NCBI GenBank assembly: GCA_958298945.1
Contig: CATQJD010000007.1
Coordinates: 23,847-87,846 of the forward strand
Reading direction: 5' to 3'
From: Atherix ibis
Lineage: Eukaryota; Arthropoda; Insecta; Diptera; Athericidae
DNA length: 64,000 nt
In this document: positions 11,801 to 25,043 of the stretch, piece after piece
How the letters are laid out: each line of letters opens with the position of its first letter
Numbering within the stretch: position 1 is the stretch's first letter
The notes under the pieces: generated by a model
Databases searched by the model: none
Told to the model about the DNA's origin: nothing
What the model saw: only the letters and a program-made list of their open reading frames with translations
Made by a program: the position numbers and the translations under genes

Positions 11801-14204
11801 TATGGTTTTTAAAAGAAAAATATTGTACGGAAAAAGTATTTTTCCTGGGTGTTAGAAAGTCCGAGAAACTTTTTAAAATTTGGCTAAAAAAAATTTAGGG
11901 ACGTTAAGTTCAACAGGTATATGATGATCATACTATGAGAGCACATGTTTCAGCTGGGCATGCGTGATTCTAGGTTCATGGGCAGATTGTGGGAGGGTTC
12001 GAAATTTGGACTGATATGTGCTCTCACACCCATCATGAATATAAAATTATGCCAAAGCATACAGTGAGTAATGGAGGCACCCAAGACTGTTAACTTCTAC
12101 ATGTGAGGAGAAGGGGAGAAAAAATAAAGCTAAAGAAAGAACTGAGGGAATGAAAAAATCAAAAAAATTTAAAGGACAACAGATAATAAATTAAATCGTT
12201 TGAGAGTAATAAGAAATTAGAGGGAAGGTTAAAAGTGGCAAAGATAAAAATGGATAGGTGAAAAGAGAAAAATTTCAAAAAAAGAGAAAGTAAAAATAAG
12301 AAGAAAGGAAAAGAATAAATAAAAAAAAACAGTCTTAAAGGAAACCAACAAAAAAAAGAAAAAGGAGAAGAAAAGACTGATTACCTGGTTGGGAGAGACT
12401 TAGATGGACCTGCTCTCCCTGGCGTGCCCCAACCGCCCTTTGACACTCCGCGGCCAAAATATAGTTGGAATGCCCCTTTCTGTGTACGATGATGATCTTT
12501 TTTAACTCCTTACTATAGTCTAGTATGGTACCGGGTACCTGTGGGGAGGCGAAAACCTTGAATAAAAATATCGATTAGTTTAGTTTCCTTATTTCATTAT
12601 AATATTTAATTTATGGCATAATTTACAACGTTAGTTTCGCTTTAGTTAAACCTTATTTACTGCTTACACATTTCTTTATTTTTTTTTTAAATTTTACTTA
12701 ATTTAGTTTTGTCGCAACAATTTGTTATTTTTATTTAATTTGGCGTGTGTTATAATATTTCTATTTATTTAATATTCTGTTACAATCTATTTTTAGTTGA
12801 GAAACCGAAATTTTATTACATTTTACTATTTAAATTCAATTAATATTTCTTTTACAATTTATTTTTAGTTTAGAAAGAAATATTTTAATACGTTCTATTA
12901 TTTAAATTCAATTAATATTTCTTTTACATTTTATTTTTCGTTCGGAAACAATAATTTTAGTTCGTTATATTGTGTCAAGTCGATTACTCATTTAAGGTTG
13001 TTAAAATTGCTTCCTTTATTTTTCTCTTCTATCTATTAATTCCGTTAATTATATTATTTAGCTTACCAATGATGAAAGTCGTAGTTTCATTATTTCTATT
13101 TCTAAATGGTAAATTCCGTATTTTTATTATTTTTATTTCATCCTCTTTTTCATTCCTAAAAAAGTAGGGGAAAATATGGAAATGGGAAGACAGGAACCAA
13201 TCCCAAAGAATAATAAAAATGGAAGATTAGAAAGGAGATAAATGGAAAAAAGAAGGAAAGAAAGAGAGATTTTAGAGCTACATACCATAGGCAATCGTAG
13301 AGATAAAAAGAAGGAAAAAGAAGGATAGGAAAAGAGAAAGAAAAGTTTTTTATGCATAACAATACTTTTTATTTTATGAAGTGTGACATTATACACAATA
13401 ATTTTTGTTATTAAATTTTTTTTTTCAATGACTAATACATTTTCTATTTCTTAGTTATAATAATAATATGAATTTGTATTGTAACTACTCTATTTCTTTT
13501 AGTTTGTAACATATGTTTGGTTTTTTTTAAATAATTATTTTCTTTCTATTTTGAATATACTATATATATATAACAATAAATTTAAGAGAATTCTCAATTA
13601 ATATATACCTTAATACGGGTTAATATCATTTTTCCATCATGCTTTCATTTTATTTCTTGCTTATTGTTCTTCTGGAATTTCAGTTAAGCTTTGATTTGGT
13701 GCCTTATTTCCCCCATCATCTTCGTCCATATCGCTATCTTCACAGCTGTTTCTTTGTTGTTTCGTCTTTCATCACAGGTCAATTTAACTTTCACGAATTT
13801 ACATTTTTTTTTTTTTTTTTTTTGGAATACACAGTAAAATTAATTTTTTTAATTTTAAAAAATTATTTTATTGTGTATTTAAATATTCTGTTCTTTAATT
13901 CTTATTAGAAGGAATCTTATTGTTCTTTTCTATAATTTTCATCACTTTGAGGTTTTGTTTTCTTCATTAAAAGTTTAGGTATAGTAAAATATTTTTTTTT
14001 CTAGAACTCAAACGCTTTACAGAGAATAATGGACTTTGTATTCGTACGTATGACTGTATCGCGTTATCGTATCATGGCATCTTCTGGTAAAAAGTGCTAC
14101 CCGAGGTAACAAACTGGGCGAAGATTCCATACAAAGCCTTGGTGGTTTGTAAGCCACCTCTTTGGTAATGATCAAACAATCAATGCAATCAATAAGTACA
14201 CTAT
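11801..14204 (+). repeat. Unclassified interspersed repeat (family X, copy 1) inserted in Jockey copy D
   Basis: This roughly 2.4-kb block interrupts Jockey copy D between points that are only about 30 bp apart in copy A. It has no recognised protein. Its first part (11900-12600) shares ordered blocks with 20330-20960 and with the reverse complement of 57400-57720: a GGCATGC..TGATTCTAG block, a GGGTTCGAA block, TGCTCTCACACC, then a purine-rich tract. The later part (12600-14200) is AT-rich with further purine-rich (13160-13350) and pyrimidine-rich stretches. Exact termini and target duplication were not resolved. Confidence 0.55.
12105..12385. repeat. Purine-rich strand-asymmetric tract
   Basis: About 280 bases are composed very largely of A and G on the plus strand, with few pyrimidine interruptions. 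Similar tracts occur in the other family X copies, so this belongs to the repeat and is not an independent simple repeat. Confidence 0.7.
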
Positions 14205-16470
14205 AACATAACTCTAGCGAGCAAGCTATGTAATCGACTACGTGATGATACTGCTGGATAATGAAGTTCTCAGCTTGAAATCCAAACTGACGCTAAGGAA
14301 TCACACCCGTGGTTCCTAAGATAAGATAAAGGCGTTTTAAAATTAATTTTTTTAGGATTTTTGATAAAAAGTTTTTTTTGGGTGTTAGATGTTTTAATTA
14401 TGGAAAACTTGAAAAGCTAAAGAAAAAATGAAGCGCGGATAATACTATTATAAGTATAGGTTATTACGACAAGAATTTTTTGGATATTTTCCTAAGAATT
14501 TCCGAAGTTATCGCGTAATATCCTGGGGCTTTTTATTGGGTAGGTATTGTATTATTAAATTAACTTCAGAAGGAGTAAAGAACTTGTAGGTAAACATGGG
14601 CAACTGCATGGATATTTGTCAGTATATTTTTTCGCATTCTGATTGCCTTGGATGTCTTCATGTAGTTGAAATATATTTTCTAGATGTTTTCCGACGGTAT
14701 CTGCTTTAGGTTTGTACGTTTTTGCCCAGATTCCGTCGGTACTACATAGCGGATGTGTAGTTATTTTGTATTTAAGTTGGTTCAGTTTTTTTTCAGTTCT
14801 CGTTGTGGTCGGTTCAGTTTTTTCTTCTCACTTGGTATTCTTGAACTTTGCCACTGTGCCCTGGCTCGACGTTTTTCGCTTATCAAGCTACGTATTATAT
14901 GTGGCATATTATAGACTTGTGTTCGCATGGTTGGTTTATTGTGTTATCTGAGCCCTAGTGATTGAGTTTTGTATGCAAACAGTTAAGTCGTATACGATAT
15001 CATCTATTTCTTATTCGTTGTTAAGGCTGCGTTGTAAATAAATATGTTTGTCTAAGTTATGTCTAAGAATTAATTTTCCCATTTATAAGTCCAGCATTAT
15101 AGAATTTTGAAGAAGAGGTGTCTAATGTACGGAGAACCAGGGAATGTTCCGAATTCAGGTCAAAGAGTGAATTTATAGTAGCGTAACAGAATTCATAGAT
15201 GTGGTAATGAAATAGTGAAAGATTTCAGGAAGTTTTCTAGTACTGGCAGGACAATAGATGGGAAAGAAAGGAGCAAGGACTTCGAAAGAAGTATAGGAGA
15301 GGACTTCTTGGAAAATCTGTGCTCGGGGATTCGAAACACGGGAACCCCATTTGAGGTGCTTTACGTTGTAATATCCTCTCTCGATTGAGGAATTTCCAAT
15401 TGATTTAAAATATAACTCAAATTCGGAGGTAGTTAATTTTGTTTCAATAGACAGTAACCAGAAGAAACGCTAAACATGAAGGATGTCCATTGAAGGAGAG
15501 TAATGATTTATGGTTTTTCTTATGAAAATGGCTATATTGTCAGGATGGTCTGTTCTGTATGTATCGTAATCTCGCATAAAAATATAAGATCTATTGTAAA
15601 GAGCATTTCCATAATGAGTGCAACATCTATACGTTTATCAATAGTATGTGAAGGTCGTGTCTGTATGAATTCAAATCATTAGGTTTCTATAGTATCATTT
15701 TATCATGTATTATTAAATCAAAGGGGAATTTAGTAGTACATGACAAAAATTATTTTTGTCGCAGAGACGCTAAATTATACATTATTATCATAAGCATGGA
15801 CGTAATGGGATTTAAGAGTCCATTAATTTCTTGTATAAGGGCATTGTTTAAAAAAGTAAACATCGACAAGACATCTGGTGGAGAAACAGGAGGGGTTGAA
15901 TAAATGCGATGACTTATAAGTAACGCACGCCTTGTAGTTGTCCGGATAATTGCCTGCACAGAGGCATATAATGCAGACGCAGTCTTGTACTTCGTGCAGT
16001 CTCCCGAAAAGTGTGCTTCGGCATATTTAACGCTTGGATACATGTTTACAATAGGACTTGTTATGTCCGTATTGTTGTCAATGGTGCCTTTGAACTATAT
16101 TATTTTATGGATTTGCTTCGCCATCATTATTTTGGAGCATACTAAGCTATCACTATTAAATATTTCTTGGCTTTTGGTGACGGTTCCAAGTCAATGAAAA
16201 AAAGTTGGAGTAGAATTTTCGTGATTTTATGGATGACCTTAGAGACATTATATATATAAAAACCGATGGTCTCTAATACATCTTTATTGTCTTCAGTGAG
16301 AGTTGTATGGTGCAAGTGATGAATAACCATTCTAAATAATTTATCTTCCTTGCATTGGTAAATATGTTAATCCGCGTTTTGCTGGTTAGCCATTGTATGA
16401 CGCTCCTATATGATTTGGCTGTTTGGTTGAGCCTTGCAAGTGACTTCGTTGAATCCAATTTGTTTAAAGA
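14205..16470 (-). mobile_element. Jockey-clade copy D, RT/endonuclease/ORF1 portion (degenerate)
   Basis: It resumes the element at CTCTAGCGAGCAAGCTATGT, equivalent to about 2710 in copy A. It continues through the RT N-terminal and linker regions (14300-14900), endonuclease (15050-15650) and ORF1 (15690-16470). In ORF1 the zinc-knuckle relic (CTKYKTASALY) lies near 15960-16010 and the PRE_C2HC-type relic (VIHHLHHTTLTEDNKDVLET) at 16250-16330. There are no long open frames. Together with 10960-11800 it forms one near-complete old element. Confidence 0.7.
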
Positions 16471-19007
16471 TTTTCCGTGCTAGATCTGTGAATATATGCA
16501 CATATTTTATTAAAATGGGAGAGGTTTGTTAAACGTTTTCTTTAGTTTCATTCACTTTAGTACATTATAGCCACTCTCGGATAATGGTTAGAGCCTACTT
16601 GGTTGTGTTTTGGCTTTTAACTTTATTTTTTTGTTTGCCTTGGTAATAAGGAGGTTTTATTACCATCTGGTTCGAGGAATGTTTTTTCAGAGCCAGCATC
16701 TAAATCTGCTGCATCAGCAGTTAGTAATGGTATACTTAATTTAATTCGTGATTATGGCATACCTAACTGCTTTCACCATTTCAAATTTATTAATTCTTTA
16801 AACTCATTTTATTTAACAAGTGTTTATTCAGTTTATGTAAGTTTTTCACTTCTAATACAATGTTGGTTATTCTCCTTCGGAGTTTTTTTTTTAAATATAC
16901 AATAATTAATTTACATTTTATATTCTGATAATTAGCAAGCCATTCACACCTTAGCACGCGATTCACAACAATTCGACTTACGCCTGAACCAATGAAATGT
17001 CCGCATATAACCCAAAATTTTATATTTTTTAAAATTAGAGAATTCAATTCCTGATTTCAAATAATATATTTCTTGCAAAAATTATTTGCAAAACTGATGG
17101 ATAAGGTCGTAATTTTGATTCAACGTTTAAAATACAGAGACAAGTATACGAGACAAGTATCTCGTATCATTAGATTGGCTATTTGCTTGCATAACCAAAT
17201 CAATTTTCGAAATTCTTACAAAATGGATGACGTAGAATACTAAGTTTATGTTTTTTGTCAACATAATTATATCGAACAAATTGAAGACCGATCATTTGTA
17301 TCAAGGCTAGAAACTTGTTTGGCTGACGAGTGTTGTATATATTGTAGAATGATAATTACTGACAGTCATTAAAGTAGACAAAGTTCCATTTTATCAACAT
17401 GTACTAACTAGTAATGAAGTAGGAATTGTTATGGTTGACAAGGTGATGCATTTGAACATAGAGATATTCTATATTATATATATCGTTCATACGACGTATT
17501 GCATTATCCAGTAATATTTTACTATATTGTAATGAAAAGGCGAGGATGGATATCACATAAATATCAAACAAGCATAACGAGCAACAGATACACTTATTTA
17601 TTACAATATTTACAAACAAATTCATATTTACAAAATAAATACGTTATTTTATAGGTAAATAAACAAATAACAAAGTAAGCACCATGAATTTCTATGCAAA
17701 CAGAATTAGTATTCGTACCAATAAAGATAATAATTATACAATCAATACATTGTAGGCATTTTATTAGATTCCTTATATTCGATACAGTCAAGGGAAATTG
17801 CGTGCTAAAGAATACATTAATTTATGGTTAGCTATGTTTTTAATAATTATTTGAATTTTATATGTACATACTACCATCATAATTTATAGGTAGTCTAGGT
17901 CATATGAAAAATACACATAGGATGCAATGACTTATATTGGTGTTCATGATCGATCGTACTTACTCATTTTTTACGTTGCAATCCATAATGGAATTTAAGT
18001 AAGAAATATTTATTATCTGAGAGATGTTCTTAGTTTTCTTCAACTACGTTAGATATCAATTTCACCGCTTAACCCAAACACTGGATAAACTTTAAGGCAA
18101 TAAAATCTCAACAATGAATAAGTTAATTTTAAAGTTTGGCTTTCAATTTAAGAGCCTATAATGATGAGGCCACGTCACTTAGCTATAATAACACACATTG
18201 CATAATATTTGTGGTTAGACTAATGAGATATTACACATTGCACTAGTAGTATAGAAATATATCATTTTGTAATGAAAAATAATATGAAAGAATTCTTTAA
18301 TAAAAGTGCATTGGGTGGTTATTTGTATTTCACTTGAAATTAGAAACCCATACTCTGAGTAAAAGTAAACTGAAGACACTCTCTTGTTATTAATTTTCTG
18401 ATAGCACGCATGTACTTATGCCATATCAAAATTCATAGAAGAAATGTCTTTTTATAGGTATCCATCCATATTTCAAACGTGCATGGAGTAATAATTCATT
18501 TATAATGGGAAACGTATATGGTAACGTCTATAATAGTTTATATATGTTGGCATTCTTAATGGTAAATGCACATATTGGCATAAACCAGTTATAAATATGC
18601 CCACCGTTATAATAAAAAGGAAATAAAGTTGTTTTGATCGAGAAATTAAAATATATTTTTGGCAGTTAATTTCAGTTAAACGTGGAGGTTAGCTTTCTAC
18701 TTGCGATAGCTTTACATCCATTCATACAATATTTTTTTACAATTTACTTCTCTTTTAATTTTAAAATCTTAAACTATTTTATATTTTCATTTATCTTATA
18801 TATATATCCTTTGGATATAATAATTATATTTGTTTTTTTTATTGTTGCTTATTGATTGATTGTTACTTCTTTATATTACTTTGTGTATTTGACAGCAGCT
18901 TTAAAGAGCATCTGAAGCTCCAGTTGAGAAGAATCATTTGTTTGGTTGATACATGGAGAGTCGGGATCACCAACATCAGAAGTTCCAGCTCTGAGCTGCT
19001 AAGACAT
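16471..19007. other. AT-rich non-coding stretch
   Basis: Only short chance frames are present and no domain was recognised. The first 250 bases may be the decayed 5' end of Jockey copy D. The rest could be intergenic, intronic or ancient repeat. Confidence 0.45.
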
Positions 19008-19102
19008 CTAATAATAATTGCATGTTATTGGTGATAAGTTGAACTCATTGTAGCACAAGTCCTCTAATAATAATTGCATGTTATTGGTGATAAGTTGAAC
19101 TC
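19008..19102. repeat. Short direct repeat, 39 bp, period 56
   Basis: The 39-bp word starting CTAATAATAATTGCATGTTA is at 19008-19046 and again, identical, at 19064-19102, separated by a 17-bp spacer. Confidence 0.9.
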
Positions 19103-20260
19103 CAGAATACAACTTACTTTACTTAAAATCATTATAATATAGTAAACTACAATAAATTTAACCTAAGCCCTCTTGATTGGAGTATATTTATATACTACAG
19201 TATATACTGTAGAAACTAGAACACTATACCTGGCTTCCTAACTAGTACTACCGAGAAGCTCCAGAGACTCACATTCCTTACTAATTCTTCGTGTAAATAG
19301 AGTTTAATTTCATCGTCCATTAACTTTTGAAGAAAATCATTGTTTAATCGATTCTTCTATTATTACTTCGATTTAGTGCTCTAATCTTATTTGGTCAATT
19401 TTTTTAAAACTTGCCTCCATTTCCCTCCATGAAGGAATAGCAGGCATGCTTATAATATAATAAAACTTGTGGGGGAATATATTTTTCTTTTTCACAGGAG
19501 GAAATAACATTGAAAAATGAGTGAATAAAGAAATTTCTAAATAAAAAAACTAACGAAAGAAAAGGAAGACGATGCATTTGAGAGGAAGCAGTCGCAAGCC
19601 AATATAGATTAGATATATTATATATACAACATATATGCCTTTTTTGACATTTTTCTTTATACAATTGGATTATTATATATATAGTTTTTATTATGTATTT
19701 AAGTTTTTTTTAAACAATATTGTAATAAATTTTAGTTATTTTTTTCTTATCTTTCTTTTGTTTTTAATGTTTTTCCTTAAAACTTTTTCATTAATTAAAT
19801 TTTTTTAAATAACAATAATTGTTCCATTTATTCTTTTCATCAAAACACATGTAAATATTGGATGAGTATTACGTTCTTAAAAATTGATATTTCATTATGA
19901 AATGTTAAGCCCCTTTTTATAACTGTGATATCGTTGTTTATATATGTTTTTCTTTTTATTTTACTTTTTTTTCTTCTCTTTTTATATACGCATTAGAAAG
20001 TTAGTTTTATTTTTAATTGGAGAAACGAGAACAGCATAAAAAAAGGAAATTTAAAACACATATAAATATATTGTGTACTAAATTAATTTAAATTGTTAAA
20101 TTTTAAGCACAGAAATATTTAAAACACTTATTTAATATGAAATACATTAGATCTCCTCGTAATAAGTTTTGAAGTATGGAAAAATCGCCAGTTTCATACA
20201 ACTTTTTTGTGGAAAATATCATAACTAAGAGAAAACTAATAAACGAACATCCTCGTTAGA
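19103..20260. other. AT-rich non-coding stretch
   Basis: No gene recognised. The stretch 19480-19600 is purine-rich and resembles 13150-13350, so it may be a further piece of family X. This is uncertain. Confidence 0.4.
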
Positions 20261-21430
20261 GGTATTTATAGTTTCTTGATGGAAATTCTTGAAAATTTCC
20301 ATCAAAAAACTATAAAAACCGGAATATTACAAGTTACGACCATACTCAGAGAATAGTTTATGTTTCTGGACATGTTTGTCGCTAGTTTTATGTGGAGAGT
20401 ATGAGAAGTTCGAAGTTTAATGCAAAGATGTGCTCTCACACCTATCATAACAAGAAAAAAATAATGTCGAAACATATTGGGGATAATGGAGACATACAAT
20501 GGTGTTGTATGTAAAAATGGCAGAAAAGTAGTGATATAGAAAATTATTAGTTAAAAATAAAAAATAAAAACTATTCAAGCAAAAGGGGAAGGAATACGAA
20601 ATAAGAAAGTAGGTACAAAAAATAAGAAAGACTAAATTTTTTTTTAAATTTTGAACGAAAAAAATACAAAAATAGACAAAATAAATAAATCAAAACAAAA
20701 CAAAACAAAATGGGTGAAGTCGATCGTCGACATTGATGGCAGTAACTTAGCTGTTATGTATCTGGATGGCCATTCCCCAATTATTCTGTTAGTACTTCTC
20801 GGCTAATAATTTTACTGCGATGATGATCTCTCTTCCTACATCAATAGATAGTCTGACAACTAACTGTTGGACCGGGAACTAGTAAGAGGACGAACATTAA
20901 ATAAAATACTGATTAATTCGAATTCATTTTAAATTATATTACCAATAAAATTTAAATAAAACAAATTAAGCTTCAATTAATTATACGAGTTGTATCAAAT
21001 AATTCAAAAATATTAATTATGAATCTATTAAGCTAATTTTGTTGTTAATCTATTTAGTTACCTGAAATAAATTATATTTCTTATTTTTCTAGAATTCGTT
21101 TAGCCATCTTTCAATCCCGTAATCTAACTTATTTCTTTTTCTTTTTTTGTTTCATTTCTAATTCCAATAATGTAAAATTATTAATTGTGACTCTATTCAG
21201 CTAATTCTGTTGTAAATCTGTATATTAAATGAAATAATTTAAATTTATTACTTTCCCAAAAAAATTTTTACTAAAGGGTAATCCCGTAATCTACAATGAA
21301 AGATCCCGTAAAAAAGCAATGAAATATTTCATTGCTTTTTTTCTTTTCCAACTGTTTAAATGTCTTTATAGCTAACGACCGTTCCGTAGTTTTTCCTTTA
21401 TTTCGGTTTTAATTTTAGAAGATGTATCGG
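20261..21430 (+). repeat. Family X repeat, copy 2
   Basis: Ordered short blocks match copy 1: TGTGCTCTCACACC at about 20430, a purine/A-rich tract at 20520-20710, a GTCGATCG..GGATGGCC-like block, GCGATGATGATCTCTCTTCC at about 20820, and an AT-rich tail. There is no ORF of interest. The copy ends near the start of the non-LTR element at about 21430. Confidence 0.5.
21310..21341. repeat. Perfect 32-bp palindrome
   Basis: AAAAAAGCAATGAAAT is followed immediately by its reverse complement, so all 32 bases pair without a loop. It has no evident function. Confidence 0.9.
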
Positions 21431-21919
21431 GATAGTCCACAATGACTTATTAAACTGAAGTAGCAAACAATGGAGATGGTGTAGTTAATTTATTAGCAAA
21501 ATTCGTTCGGGGGGTTTACTCTCCGAAATCCAATGCAAATTTTCTAAATGATATAAATAATGTAGATAATGAGTTAAATATAAATATAAATATTAATTTT
21601 GAAATAACAAAAGAGGAACTTAAACTAAAACTTTCAAAACTAGACTGTAACAAAGGTCATGGTCCAGACAAAATCTCAAATATGCTACTCAAAAATTGTT
21701 CACATTCAATTGCATATCCACTTTGTAAGTTATTTAACAAATCAATTGAAGAAGGAATATTTCCTGTTGAGTGGAAAAATAGTTTCGTAACGCCCACTCA
21801 CAAAACTGGGTGTAAAACGGACGCAAAAAATTATACACCGATTTCAATTATAAATGTTATCCCTAAATTGTTCGAATCAATTATTACTGACAAAATAAGC
21901 CTGGCCTTAAATGAAATTA

Positions 21920-23212
21920 TACGAGGGTCATTCAACTAGTACTTAGCCTCACCGCCCGATGGAACTCCTGTCACAAAAGAAACTGCTGTCTCAAAAGAAA
22001 TTTACCATCGTGCAGTACATTCTTTTAGTAGCCTACTGTCAAAGTTTCAGTCGATTCCCTTTATTAGTTTTGTTTTGAGAGCCTTTGAAAGCGAGCGTGT
22101 CGGTCGGTTGCACAAAAATGGAAACAGAACAATATCGTTCGGTGATTAGATTCTTGTTTTTGGAAGGGAAAACGCGCAGCGAAATCAAATATCGCTTGGA
22201 TGCTGTGTGGTGACTCTTCTCCTTCGATGGCCACCGTCAAGAATTGGTTCAACGAGTTTGTTCGTGGTCGCACGTCGGTTTTTGATGAGCCACGCCCAGG
22301 TGCCCCGAAAACGGCTGCTACGGAGGAAAACGTTAAAAAAGTCCACGATCTCGTGTTGGCAGACCGTCGATTGAAGGTTCACGAGATAGCTGAGACTGTG
22401 GGAATCGCAGTAGGAACGGTGCATCATATTCTACACGAAGAACTGGGCATGAGAAAGCTGTCGGCGCGATGGGTGCCACGTTTGCTCACACCGGAAAACA
22501 AGCGCAACCGTGAGACCACATCGACGTGTTTGGCGCTGTTTCAGCGCAATCCAGCGGAGTTCTTGCGTCATTTCGTTACCGTCGACGAAACATGGATTCA
22601 CTGGTACACACCAGAGACCAAGGAACAGTCGAAACAGTGGACTTTACCCGGCGAACGTGCTCCGAAGATGGCGAAGACTGTTCGATCGGCCAAAAAGGTG
22701 ATGGCCACCGTTGTCTGGGATTCACAAGGTGTGATCCACATCGATTAACTCGAGAAGGGTCAAACAATGACGGGGCGCTACTATGCTGACTTATTGGTCC
22801 GATTTGACGTCGAATTGAAGAAAAAGCGGCCCCGCTTTGCGAAGAAAAAAGTACTGTTCCACCACGACAACGCGCCGGCTCACACCTCCGCCGTCGCCAT
22901 GACCAAATTGGTCGAATTGCGCTACGAATTGCTCGAATTGCGCTACAGATTTGGCCCCCTGTGACTACTTTTTGTTTCCAAACCTGAAAAAATCACTCGC
23001 CGGGAATAGATTTGGGTCGAATGAGGAGGTCATCGTCGCCACGGAGGCCTATTTTGCTTCCCTCGAGAAAATGTATTTTTTGGACGGGTTAAAAAAGTAA
23101 GAGCATCGAATGTATCGAGCTTGAAGGAGATTATGTGGAAAAATAAATTGCCACCTTTCCAAAATTTTCGTTTTTCTTTTGTAGGCGAAGTACTTGTTGA
23201 ATGACCCTCGTA
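21920..23212 (+). mobile_element. Mariner-family DNA transposon inside an RT gene
   Basis: Terminal inverted repeats CGAGGGTCATTCAAC (from 21922) and GTTGAATGACCCTCG (to 23210) are flanked by TA at 21920-21921 and 23211-23212. The length of about 1.29 kb is normal for mariner. It encodes a degenerate transposase on the plus strand. The internally deleted copy at 37.7 kb is the same family. Confidence 0.95.
22118..23146 (+). pseudogene. Mariner transposase, degenerate
   Basis: It starts METEQYRSVIRFLFLEGKTR, with two helix-turn-helix regions, then the catalytic domain: FVTVDETWIHWYTPETK (first Asp) and VLFHHDNAPAHTS (second Asp). The DLAPCDYFLF equivalent with the third Asp is encoded at 22940-22975 but out of frame. 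Defects: a 2-base loss near 22208, TAA for the Tyr codon after VIHID (22746), a local duplication of a CGAATTGCGCTACG word that replaces residues before the third Asp, and a late shift before the C-terminal CIELEGDYVEK. It is inactive. Confidence 0.9.
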
Positions 23213-24655
23213 TGTGATGAACAACATGGATATGTAAAGGGAAGATCAGCTGCATCTAACTTATTATTGTATACTCAGGAAATAATTGAAGCTATGGAAA
23301 ATGCAAATCAAGGTGATGTAATATATACAGACTTTTCTAAAGCTTTTGATAAAGACCAATTGATAAATTGCTAGAGAAACTTAGAAAAGATGGTTTTGCT
23401 GACAAATTTTTAAAATTTTTAGAACAATATAGAAAACAATATGTTAAGTACAAAAACTTCGTCTCACAAGAAATGGAGGTGACCTCTGGTGTACCTCAGG
23501 GTTCCCACTTGGCGCCGCTTCTGTTCATTTTGTACATCAATGACATGAAGAATTTATTTACTGGATCGAAGCCACTATTTCTAGCTGATGACTGTAAATT
23601 TTATAGAAAAATTCATAGTCAGGAGGATGCTGACTTATTGAAAAATGATCTGTTGAGCATGAGTGAATGGTGCATTGAAAATGGAATGGAACTAAATACA
23701 ACAAAATGTAAAGTTATGAGTTTCTCCAGGGCAAGGCAAGAAAAAATTGAAAACGAGTACAGTTTGAATGGATGCATATTAGAAAGAAGTAAAACTATTC
23801 GTGATCTTGGAAGGATTTTAGATGACAAGCTAACGTTTAATGAACACATAGATTTTATTGTAAGTAAATTGAGAAGAACTATAGTTCTTTTGACGCAGCT
23901 GTAATCGAGAAGAACTCTAGTTCAGTTGACGCTGCTGTTACCCTGTATAATGCACTAGTCAAGCCAACCCTAATGTACGCCTCTTCGGTTTGGTCTCCAT
24001 ATTCTGATATTCACGTGCGTAGGTTAGCAAAAGTACAACATTAATTCATGGTTTTTGCTGCATTCAAACTCGGTCTGTGAAATCCTATGTTCAGTCACAA
24101 TTATGATGAAATAGCCAGGTTATGTAAAATCAGCTCGCTGAAATCAAATAGGCAATATATGGATATGTGTACTTTGTATGGCTTACTGAAAAACAACGTG
24201 AACTTTCTTGAACTAAAAGAGAAATTCAGGTATCAGGAGAGAAACTACGATCTACGCCCGCGAGGCTTGTTTAAAGTACCGTATCACAAAACGTCTTATG
24301 GACAAAACTCTCCTGTTACAAGAATGTCTAATTGGGGAAAACTCCTAGGTCCGAATTGTTTCACTACCTTATCTGTTGCTCAATTTAAAACACATGCGAA
24401 AAATGTGTATCTTCAAGACTTCTCTTAGACTATTGTATATACATAAATACTAGAACATTTAGCGTTAAAGCGTTAACATTCATGAGTAAATTATAAAAAT
24501 TAATGCATATTTAAATATTTAATTAATGATTGTACACCAAGAATTTGACTATTTAACTGTTAATTATATCATCACTTATATATATATGCAAATAATGGGC
24601 CAAAAGCCTGTGAAGTGAAATAAATAAATAAAAAAATAAATAAATAAATAAATAA

Positions 24656-25043
24656 TTACAATTAACTAAAGACAAAGAAAACAATATTAATGAAAACAGT
24701 TTCATAATTACTAATATTAAAATACTTAGCTTTAAACAAAAAAAGGAAAGAAGCCAATTTCTTATTCCGCAATCCTTACCTTCTTATCCTTTTCCCTTTG
24801 CAATTTAATTTTCTTCTTTAGTCTTCATTTACTTTTTCGATGCTTTATTTTAAATGAAGCAAAACTAAATTGTTAATTTTAATGTTTAGTAAATTACTGA
24901 TATGACTTAATGCCTTACTCAGAATTTATATATATATTAGATTCTATGATAATTTTTTTTGGAATTCGATTGAAACGACCATTAAAGTTTACTCTTAATT
25001 CGTCAGTTCATATTTTCAGCTTTTATATTATTATTTTATAAAT
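24656..25043. other. AT-rich spacer
   Basis: Nothing recognisable lies between the non-LTR element and the next mariner. Confidence 0.5.

Larger units (their letters stand above)
21480..24428 (+). pseudogene. Reverse transcriptase of the non-LTR element, interrupted
   Basis: Before the mariner: KLDCNKGHGPDKISNMLLKN and KNYTPISIINVIPKLFESII. After it: DEQHGYVKGRSAASNLLLYT, YTDFSKAFDK, EVTSGVPQGSHLAPLLFILY and the catalytic FLADDCKFY box with both aspartates present, then the thumb and C-terminal region ending VYLQDFS at 24428. A frame change near 23360 separates DFSKAFDK from the next block. A stop follows near 23902, with more shifts before 24087. The flanks of the mariner join in frame (NEII to CDEQHG) with one TA counted, so the RT was open there before insertion. 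Confidence 0.85.
21431..24655 (+). mobile_element. Non-LTR retrotransposon, 5'-truncated, split by a mariner
   Basis: The plus strand encodes the C-terminal half of an endonuclease-RT protein in two blocks (21480-21920 and 23213-24428) separated by a mariner. The 3' end has an A/T simple repeat of AAATA type at 24615-24655, typical of target-primed insertion. The RT differs from the Jockey copies in this window, so it is another family. Its clade is uncertain (CR1/Jockey superfamily-like). Confidence 0.8.

Noticed and set aside
13133..13396. Minus-strand Phe/Ser/Leu-rich ORF resembling a membrane protein
   Set aside because: It is the complement of a purine-rich tract in family X; composition explains the hydrophobicity.
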